Below are positions 13,920 to 19,173 of a stretch of 19,173 bases of DNA, in pieces. The stretch comes from JBHHYN01 sp046757565 (lineage in GTDB: Bacteria > Pseudomonadota > Gammaproteobacteria > Eutrophobiales > Eutrophobiaceae). The translations under genes were made by a program, and so were the position numbers. The notes under the pieces were generated by a model. That model was not told the origin of the DNA. It worked only from the letters and a program-made list of their open reading frames with translations, and ran no database searches. Location: positions 1 through 19,173 of the forward strand of contig JBHHYN010000046.1 of assembly GCA_046757565.1 (NCBI GenBank). Reading direction: 5' to 3'. Numbering within the stretch: position 1 is the stretch's first letter; each line of letters begins with the position of its first letter.

Positions 13920-14342
13920 ATGCGGCAGCGAATACGTAAACGTCCCATGTCCGAGATTAACGTCGTGCCCTATATCGATGTCATGCTGGTATTGCTTATT
14001 ATTTTCATGATCACCGCCCCCCTGCTCAGTCAGGGTGTTAAGGTCGATCTGCCGAAAGCGCCATCGGAAGTGATGCCTGCAGTGGACAAGGAACCCGTAA
14101 TTATCAGTATTGACAGCGCCGGTAACTCCTTTATCAACTATGGTGATGATCAGGACAAACCGGTTCCTCCGAAAATTCTCGTCAATCGTGTTGCAGCATT
14201 GCTCAAATATCAACCACGTATCCCGGTATACATTAAAGGGGATGCGCATGTCCCTTACGGCAAGGTCGTGGCGATCATGGCGTTGCTCCAGGGAGCAGGC
14301 GTGGATGGCGTTGGCCTGGTGACCGAACCACCGGAGCAGTAA
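13920..14342 (+). CDS. tolR: Tol-Pal system protein TolR
   Basis: 140 residues of the ExbD/TolR family. The cytoplasmic start ends with MSEINVVPYIDVMLVLLIIFM. D20 corresponds to the proton-conducting aspartate (D23 in E. coli). One membrane helix spans about 17-38, and the rest is periplasmic. It forms the ion-conducting stator with TolQ. The stop codon shares one base with the tolA start (TAATG), so the two are translationally coupled. Confidence 0.96.
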   Translation: MRQRIRKRPMSEINVVPYIDVMLVLLIIFMITAPLLSQGVKVDLPKAPSEVMPAVDKEPVIISIDSAGNSFINYGDDQDKPVPPKILVNRVAALLKYQPRIPVYIKGDAHVPYGKVVAIMALLQGAGVDGVGLVTEPPEQ

Positions 14343-15202
14343 TGCGGTTCAGCGGGCTCAGTCCAAGGTCAGTCATTTATTCCATTCTGCTCCATATTGT
14401 AGCGCTGGGTTTGCTCATGGTTAGTGTAGGGAATGCACCCTATACCGCACGGCGTCCTGTTCAAAATATTGATATAGTCAAGGCTGTCACCGTTGATAAC
14501 AAACAGGTTGAATCGGAATTACAAAAGCTGAAAGATATTGACAGGGAAAAACGGAAAAAACAGCAAAAGAAGCAGCAGCAACGGGAAAAGAAATTGAAGG
14601 ATCTGCAAAAAAAGGCCGCAAAAGCGGAAAAAAAACGCAAGCGCGAAGAGAAGAAACTTGCCGATATAAAAAGAAAAAAGGTCCAGGAAAAGAAAAAACG
14701 CGAGCAGGAACAAAAAAAGATAGCCCAACTGAAAACCCGGGAGCAGGAGCTGGAAAGGAAACGTAAACTCGAGGAGGAAAAGAGGCACAAGAAAGAGTTG
14801 GCGCAGAAAAGGAAGGTCGAGCAGGAACGCAGGCGCCAACAGGCAGAGCAGGCTTTGAATAAGCAATTGGCGGAGGAGAAGCGCCTGCGGGACGAAACGC
14901 AGCGACAACAGGACAGACAGTTGTTGCAGGATATCGTCGCTAATATCTATAACAGGGTCGTTAATAACTTCAACAAAAGCGGATTGCCGCAAGGGCTGGA
15001 ATGTGTCTTGATCGTCAGGTTGGTCCCAGGGGGTGATGTGGTTAATGTCTCGGTGAGTAAGTCGAGTGGCAACGATATCTTTGACAGGCGTGCGCAGGTG
15101 GCCATAGAGAAGGCATCACCATTGCCCGTACCGGATGATTTGGCTACCTTTGAAAGACTGAAATTACGCCAGTTCAAATTTCTCTTCAAACCGGAGGATT
15201 GA
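14342..15202 (+). CDS. tolA: Tol-Pal system protein TolA
   Basis: 286 residues, shorter than the 421 of E. coli TolA. The N-terminal helix (about 11-30) anchors it in the inner membrane and contains S14xxxH18, the SxxxH motif that contacts TolQR. Residues about 55-192 form a long Lys/Glu/Gln/Arg-rich coiled coil, coded by strikingly purine-rich DNA (about 14508-14920). The C-terminal domain (about 195-286) matches the TolA/TonB-like energy-transducer fold. Its first conserved cysteine (C221) is kept, but the partner that forms a disulfide in E. coli is replaced in DRRAQVA. TolA spans the periplasm to reach Pal and TolB. Identity rests on both the architecture and the operon position. Confidence 0.95.
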   Translation: MRFSGLSPRSVIYSILLHIVALGLLMVSVGNAPYTARRPVQNIDIVKAVTVDNKQVESELQKLKDIDREKRKKQQKKQQQREKKLKDLQKKAAKAEKKRKREEKKLADIKRKKVQEKKKREQEQKKIAQLKTREQELERKRKLEEEKRHKKELAQKRKVEQERRRQQAEQALNKQLAEEKRLRDETQRQQDRQLLQDIVANIYNRVVNNFNKSGLPQGLECVLIVRLVPGGDVVNVSVSKSSGNDIFDRRAQVAIEKASPLPVPDDLATFERLKLRQFKFLFKPED

Positions 15203-15210
15203 TATTTATT

Positions 15211-16515
15211 ATGAAGTTGATGAAATGTGTTGTTTCGATCATGCTGCTTTTTGCATGCACTTCGGTTTTTTCCGAGCAGGGGCTTGAGATTATCATCGAT
15301 AAAGGTATTGATAATACCTTGCCGATTGCCAGTATTCCCTTTGGCTGGTCTCAACAGAAACTGGTGCCGGTAGATATCGCTCTGGTTGTCTCCAATGACC
15401 TTGCCCGCAGCGGCCGTTTTGCACCGATGAAAGAACGGCACTTGCCGCAGAGACCGACCCAGTTTCAACAGATCAATTTTAAGGATTGGCGCCTTTTAGG
15501 AATGGAAAACCTTGTCATTGGTAACCTCCGGCAGTTGGATGCGGATAATTTTGAAGTTGAATTCCGGTTAATTGACGTTTATAGGGGCGAGCAAATAGCC
15601 GGTTTCCGCATTCCTACATCAACAAAGCAATTACGCCGCACGGCCCATCGCATCAGTGACATTATTTATGAAAAACTGACGGGTATCCGTGGGGCATTCG
15701 ATACACGTATTGCCTATATTACCGTAAAGAAATTAAAAGACGGAGGTAAACAATATCTGTTACAAATCGCCGACGCGGACGGATTTAACCCGCAAGTCCT
15801 GCTCGAATCGCCACAACCGCTACTGTCACCGGCCTGGTCACCCGATGGCGGGAGGATCGCCTATGTTTCATTTGAAAGCGGAAGTTCAGTGATTTATGTG
15901 CAAAATATACTCACCGGCAAACGCTTTAAGGTTGCTTCCTACACGGGGATCAATAGCGCGCCGGCCTGGTCACCCGATGGCACCCGGCTGGCCATGACCC
16001 TCTCAAAAGATGGGGACCCGGAGATCTATATCATGCACCTCTCCAGCCGTACTTTACAGCGTATCACTTATAACAGGGCCATCGATACCGAACCCACCTG
16101 GTCCGGCAATGGTGACAAGATTGCCTTTACCTCGGATCGTGGCGGTACTCCACAGATCTATGAAATCAGTGCACTTGGCGGACGGGCGCAGCGATTGACG
16201 TTCGATGGTCCCTACAATACGCGACCCGGATATTCGCCTGATGGCAAGTATCTGACGCTCGTGCATGGTGAAAAAGGGGCCTACCGTATTGCCTTGCTGG
16301 ATCGGAACAGCGGCTATATGAATGTCCTGACGGAATCCAGGCTTGATGAATCGCCCAGTTTTGCCCCAAACAGCAGTATGATTATTTATGCCATGACGGG
16401 ATCCCGTGGCCCGGAACTCGCGGCCGTATCGGCGGATGGCCGTGTCCACCAGCGGCTTGCCCTGCAGGGTGGGGAAGTCAGGGAACCGACCTGGGGTCCA
16501 TTCCCCGGCCCTTAA
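15211..16515 (+). CDS. tolB: Periplasmic beta-propeller protein TolB
   Basis: 434 residues from the ATG at 15211. GGAGG (15193-15197) lies 13 bases before it; a TTG at 15199 in the same frame would sit one base from GGAGG and is unlikely. A signal peptide occupies about 1-21. The N-terminal domain includes the VAIPFGW-like IASIPFGW stretch. The C-terminal propeller has five blades marked by WSPDGGRIAYVS, WSPDGTRLAMTL, WSGNGDKIAFTS, YSPDGKYLTLVH and FAPNSSMIIYAM. TolB binds Pal and is displaced by TolA action. Confidence 0.96.
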   Translation: MKLMKCVVSIMLLFACTSVFSEQGLEIIIDKGIDNTLPIASIPFGWSQQKLVPVDIALVVSNDLARSGRFAPMKERHLPQRPTQFQQINFKDWRLLGMENLVIGNLRQLDADNFEVEFRLIDVYRGEQIAGFRIPTSTKQLRRTAHRISDIIYEKLTGIRGAFDTRIAYITVKKLKDGGKQYLLQIADADGFNPQVLLESPQPLLSPAWSPDGGRIAYVSFESGSSVIYVQNILTGKRFKVASYTGINSAPAWSPDGTRLAMTLSKDGDPEIYIMHLSSRTLQRITYNRAIDTEPTWSGNGDKIAFTSDRGGTPQIYEISALGGRAQRLTFDGPYNTRPGYSPDGKYLTLVHGEKGAYRIALLDRNSGYMNVLTESRLDESPSFAPNSSMIIYAMTGSRGPELAAVSADGRVHQRLALQGGEVREPTWGPFPGP

Positions 16516-16584
16516 ATGCTCAACTCATACAGCCGGGGATGTTATGCTTCTAAAACCAGAAACATGTAAAAGGAGATATCTGCA

Positions 16585-17118
16585 ATGAACAACAAGTTTT
16601 TCCTGATAGTTTTATTAACGGTTTTCCTTGGCGCCTGCAGTTCCACCGCAAAAAAGCAGGAAGCAGCAGCGGTTGAAGATCGTGGCACGGAATTGAGCAC
16701 GGCCGGCCATGCAGGTGAAAATGCACAGACATATGGAGCAGGGACAGAGGCGACAGCCGGCATGAATGCCTTGGACGACCCGCATAGTCTATTATCTGTC
16801 CGCATCATCTATTTTGAATACGACAAAAGCGATATTCAGCCCCAGTTCAATGATGCCATTGAAGCCCATGGCAGGTATCTGGCCGCAAACCCGAATGTCA
16901 GGGTCTCACTGGAAGGTCACGCAGATGAACGGGGTTCCCGCGAATATAATCTCGCCCTGGGTGAACGCCGCGCCATCTCGGTGAAACGGCAGATGCTGTT
17001 GTTTGGCGCTTCAGCCTCGCAGATCCGGACAATCAGCTATGGGGAGGAGAGGCCCGTGGCCGATGGCCATGATGAAGCTTCCTGGAGCCAGAACAGGCGC
17101 GTCGAGCTGATTTATTAG
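16585..17118 (+). CDS. pal: Peptidoglycan-associated lipoprotein Pal
   Basis: 177 residues. A lipoprotein signal ends in LGAC with acylated C18. A flexible linker follows to about 65, then an OmpA-like peptidoglycan-binding domain (about 70-177) with YFEYDKSDI, LEGHADERGSREYNLALGERRA, SYGEERP and NRRVEL. AGGAG (16571-16575), nine bases before the ATG, is a strong ribosome-binding site. Pal ties the outer membrane to the cell wall and is the outer-membrane end of the Tol machine. It lies 69 bases after tolB. Confidence 0.97.
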   Translation: MNNKFFLIVLLTVFLGACSSTAKKQEAAAVEDRGTELSTAGHAGENAQTYGAGTEATAGMNALDDPHSLLSVRIIYFEYDKSDIQPQFNDAIEAHGRYLAANPNVRVSLEGHADERGSREYNLALGERRAISVKRQMLLFGASASQIRTISYGEERPVADGHDEASWSQNRRVELIY

Positions 17119-17161
17119 AACCAACCGCAACGATAATAACCTGAAAGACGGGCGGCCATCA

Positions 17162-18133
17162 GTGAAACTGTTTCCTCTATGTTTATATTCCCTGGCGGGG
17201 TTGCTGCTATGCGGTATTATTTCCACGGTCCAGGCAAGGGCGCCTGTTAAAGAACCTGCAAACAAGGAAATCTACCAGCGGCTGGATCGTATTGAACAAC
17301 TGATTCAAAGCAAGGGGCTCATCGATATGTTGCAGCAGATTGACAGACTGCAACAGGAGATCGATCATCTGCGTGGCGATATAGAGGTGCAGAACCACAC
17401 CATCGAACAATTACGTAAACGACAACGTGCCCTCTATACCGATATCGATCAGCGCCTTCAAGGTATGCAGAACGCGTCCGGTGCCGCCGGAGCAGTTCCC
17501 GGTAACACGGCGGCAACCGGTCCGGCCCTGCAGACCCTGTCGCCCGAGTTCAACGCACCTGTTGCCGGCGCCACAACACAACAGGCCGATAACCCCCTTG
17601 CCATAGAGACGTTAAAGAGTGCCCCCGCTCAGCAGCAACAAAGCGTCATGACGCCCTTGCCTGCGGCCGGGACAACGGATAATACTGCAGCCGGTGCTGC
17701 AACCGGAGCGTCTGTTGCAATGGATCCCAAGCAGGTGAAAGTGGAATATCAACAGGCCTTTGCGCTGCTGAAACAGTCCCGGTATGAGCAGGCGATAAAG
17801 GCATTCAGGGGGTTCCTGGCAGTCAATCCGGCCAGCGACTACTCAGACAATGCACAGTATTGGCTGGGCGAGGCGTTTTACGTGTTACGTCAATTCGAGC
17901 AAGCGATTGCCGAATACACTAACCTCGTCAACAATTATCCTGATAGCCCGAAAGTGACTCATGCCCTGCTCAAGATCGGTTATAGTTATTATGAACTCGG
18001 CCAGATTGAAGAATCCCGGAGGGAACTGCAAAACCTGAGACAGCGTTATCCCGGAACAACCGCTGCACGTCTTGCAGAGGAACGGCTCAAAAAAATTGCC
18101 ATATCGCAACAGCAACCCGCTGCCTCCAATTGA
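17162..18133 (+). CDS. cpoB: Cell division coordinator CpoB (YbgF)
   Basis: 323 residues from a GTG start. A signal peptide ends near residue 25 (VQA). A trimerising coiled coil covers about 34-100, a low-complexity Ala/Thr/Gln linker about 103-190, and tetratricopeptide-type repeats about 191-310 (KVEYQQAFALLKQSRYEQAI, NAQYWLGEAFYVLRQFEQAI and HALLKIGYSYYELGQIEES in turn). CpoB links the Tol machine to cell-wall synthesis by PBP1B during constriction. It is the last tol-pal gene, 43 bases after pal and 9 bases before queE. Confidence 0.95.
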   Translation: MKLFPLCLYSLAGLLLCGIISTVQARAPVKEPANKEIYQRLDRIEQLIQSKGLIDMLQQIDRLQQEIDHLRGDIEVQNHTIEQLRKRQRALYTDIDQRLQGMQNASGAAGAVPGNTAATGPALQTLSPEFNAPVAGATTQQADNPLAIETLKSAPAQQQQSVMTPLPAAGTTDNTAAGAATGASVAMDPKQVKVEYQQAFALLKQSRYEQAIKAFRGFLAVNPASDYSDNAQYWLGEAFYVLRQFEQAIAEYTNLVNNYPDSPKVTHALLKIGYSYYELGQIEESRRELQNLRQRYPGTTAARLAEERLKKIAISQQQPAASN

Positions 18134-18142
18134 GGTGAAGGC

Positions 18143-18829
18143 ATGTCAACTACACCGCTGAAGGAGCGATATAAGACAGATGTCTGTGCGAAATCACTGC
18201 GGGTTAACGAGATTTTTCTGTCGCTGCAAGGCGAAACATCAAAAATCGGGCTACCCACCGCATTTATCCGCCTCACCGGTTGCCCTTTGCGCTGCCGCTA
18301 CTGTGATACCGAATATGCCTTCTATGAAGGCGATAAGATCAGCATTGGCGGGATACTGCAAACCATCAGCGAATACCGCACCCGGCATGTTACCGTAACC
18401 GGGGGGGAACCGCTGGCGCAAAAATATTGTCCACTCCTGCTTACCCGGTTATGCGATGAAGGCTACCAGGTCTCCCTGGAGACCAACGGGGCAATGGACG
18501 TCTCCTGCGTCGATCCACGGGTAGTAAAGATACTGGATATCAAGACCCCGGGATCGGCCGAGGTGGACAAAAACCGTTTCAGCAATCTTGAGTATTTATA
18601 CGGGCACGATCAGATTAAATTTGTGATCTGTGACCGTAACGACTACGAATGGTCTAAACAGATACTGGACGAATACCGGCTCGGGGACCGCTGCGAAGTC
18701 CTGTTCTCAAACAGCTATGATGAACTCAGGGCGGGGGACCTGGCGGACTGGATACTGGAAGACAAGCTGCCGGTAAGATTACAGATCCAGTTACACAAGG
18801 TTCTTTGGGGCGATATCCCAGGCAAATAG
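18143..18829 (+). CDS. queE: 7-carboxy-7-deazaguanine synthase QueE
   Basis: 228 residues. This radical SAM enzyme converts 6-carboxytetrahydropterin to 7-carboxy-7-deazaguanine in the queuosine pathway. The cluster motif is C47xxxC51xxC54 in TGCPLRCRYCDTEYAF. SLQGETSKIGLPTAFIRL precedes it, and VTVTGGEPLAQ and LETNGAMDVS follow. The end, PVRLQIQLHKVLWG, is typical. An AGGTG sequence lies close before the ATG. It commonly follows cpoB and precedes queC; queC is not present in the remaining 344 bases. Confidence 0.96.
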   Translation: MSTTPLKERYKTDVCAKSLRVNEIFLSLQGETSKIGLPTAFIRLTGCPLRCRYCDTEYAFYEGDKISIGGILQTISEYRTRHVTVTGGEPLAQKYCPLLLTRLCDEGYQVSLETNGAMDVSCVDPRVVKILDIKTPGSAEVDKNRFSNLEYLYGHDQIKFVICDRNDYEWSKQILDEYRLGDRCEVLFSNSYDELRAGDLADWILEDKLPVRLQIQLHKVLWGDIPGK

Positions 18830-19173
18830 AAGGAAACTTGGTTAATGGTCGGTTGTAAAATAGAAAGCTCTTCCCCATAATCTGAGGGTGGCCAAAAAAG
18901 ATGGGGCATCAAAACGATTGTAAATACAACTCGTTAGATATGAACCGGGCTGTTTCGATTCTGTGTTTACATGTAACCGGCAACTAATAATGGCCGTCAT
19001 TCCCGTGCAAACGGGAATCCAGTAAAATAAATCACTTTTCCTCATTATTTTACGATGTTCTATTGAAAACTGTTGAGTATTGAGCCTGCTTGATTCCCGG
19101 TAAACGATTAATGAAAAAGGTTATTCACTCGGCTTTGGCTTCCTCGACTCTGTCTCCTGATTCGTTCTATCTC
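18830..19173. other. Intergenic region with several palindromes, right edge
   Basis: No gene can be supported. Visible structures are CCCCAT (18873-18878) with ATGGGG (18901-18906), TTGTA (18918-18922) with TACAA (18925-18929), the perfect palindrome TTACATGTAA (18967-18976), and the ATTCCCG hairpin listed separately. At the very end, a frame from an ATG at 19111 on the plus strand (starting MKKVIHSALA) and a frame on the minus strand ending at 19121 both run off the window; too little is present to choose. Confidence 0.6.
18999..19018. repeat. ATTCCCG-type dispersed palindromic repeat
   Basis: ATTCCCGT (18999-19006) and ACGGGAAT (19011-19018) form a perfect 8-bp stem around GCAA, flanked by GTC before and CCAG after. 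This matches the 'GTCATTCCCG...CGGGAATCCAG' palindrome found between genes in many bacterial genomes. Its function is uncertain; it may be a non-autonomous mobile remnant or act as an RNA hairpin at the end of the queE transcript, though no T-run follows. Confidence 0.8.

Noticed and set aside
14461..14992. Two long minus-strand open frames opposite tolA
   Set aside because: They are the complement of the Lys/Glu-rich coiled coil, giving Phe/Leu/Ser-rich nonsense proteins; the plus-strand gene fully explains the region.
19111..19173. Possible start of a plus-strand protein (MKKVIHSALA...) or end of a minus-strand protein at the right edge
   Set aside because: Both frames are open to the window end with only about 20 codons, no ribosome-binding site is seen, and the strand cannot be decided.

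Overview
The window reads as chromosomal DNA of a gammaproteobacterium. The block ruvC-ruvA-ruvB-ybgC-tolQ-tolR-tolA-tolB-pal-cpoB-queE follows the classical gammaproteobacterial order. It is preceded by yebC, and fmdB-like / DUF502 / aspS is also a familiar trio in that class. Base composition looks close to half GC. Dispersed short repeats between genes, and an aspartyl-tRNA synthetase of the apparently non-discriminating type, fit an environmental (for example sulfur-oxidising or purple-sulfur-like) lineage better than an enteric one. That placement is inference; no rRNA gene is present to check it.

Layout, left to right. Positions 1-350 hold no supported gene but carry a tandemly repeated, heptamer-flanked inverted-repeat element. 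From 351 to 3170 lie an FmdB-type zinc-ribbon protein, a DUF502 membrane protein and aspS. From 3278 to 5041 lie a Nudix/winged-helix regulator of the NrtR type and nadA, with operator-like palindromes in front of the regulator: a self-contained NAD-synthesis control unit. From 5157 to 5783 is a small alpha/beta-hydrolase. From 9079 down to 5798, on the minus strand, are four tightly packed genes: a secreted DUF547 protein, a ferritin-like putative di-iron protein, a TIGR04283-like family 2 glycosyltransferase and a radical SAM protein with a SPASM-like cysteine set. This is the accessory part of the window and the best candidate for an undescribed pathway. The plus strand resumes with yebC-ruvC-ruvA-ruvB (Holliday junction processing), ybgC-tolQRAB-pal-cpoB (trans-envelope machine coordinating outer-membrane constriction with division) and queE (deazaguanine / queuosine pathway). 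The last 344 bases hold several palindromes, including a widespread type of ATTCCCG repeat, and no clear gene.

How it fits together: most genes are housekeeping. The points worth attention are (i) the four-gene minus-strand block inserted, with nrtR-nadA and the hydrolase, between aspS and yebC; (ii) heptanucleotide tandem repeats at three separate intergenic sites, two of them starting directly after a stop codon (nadA, tolQ), the latter widening the normally tight tolQ-tolR junction; (iii) an operator pair suggesting autoregulation of NAD synthesis; and (iv) a ruvA-ruvB junction widened to 235 bp.
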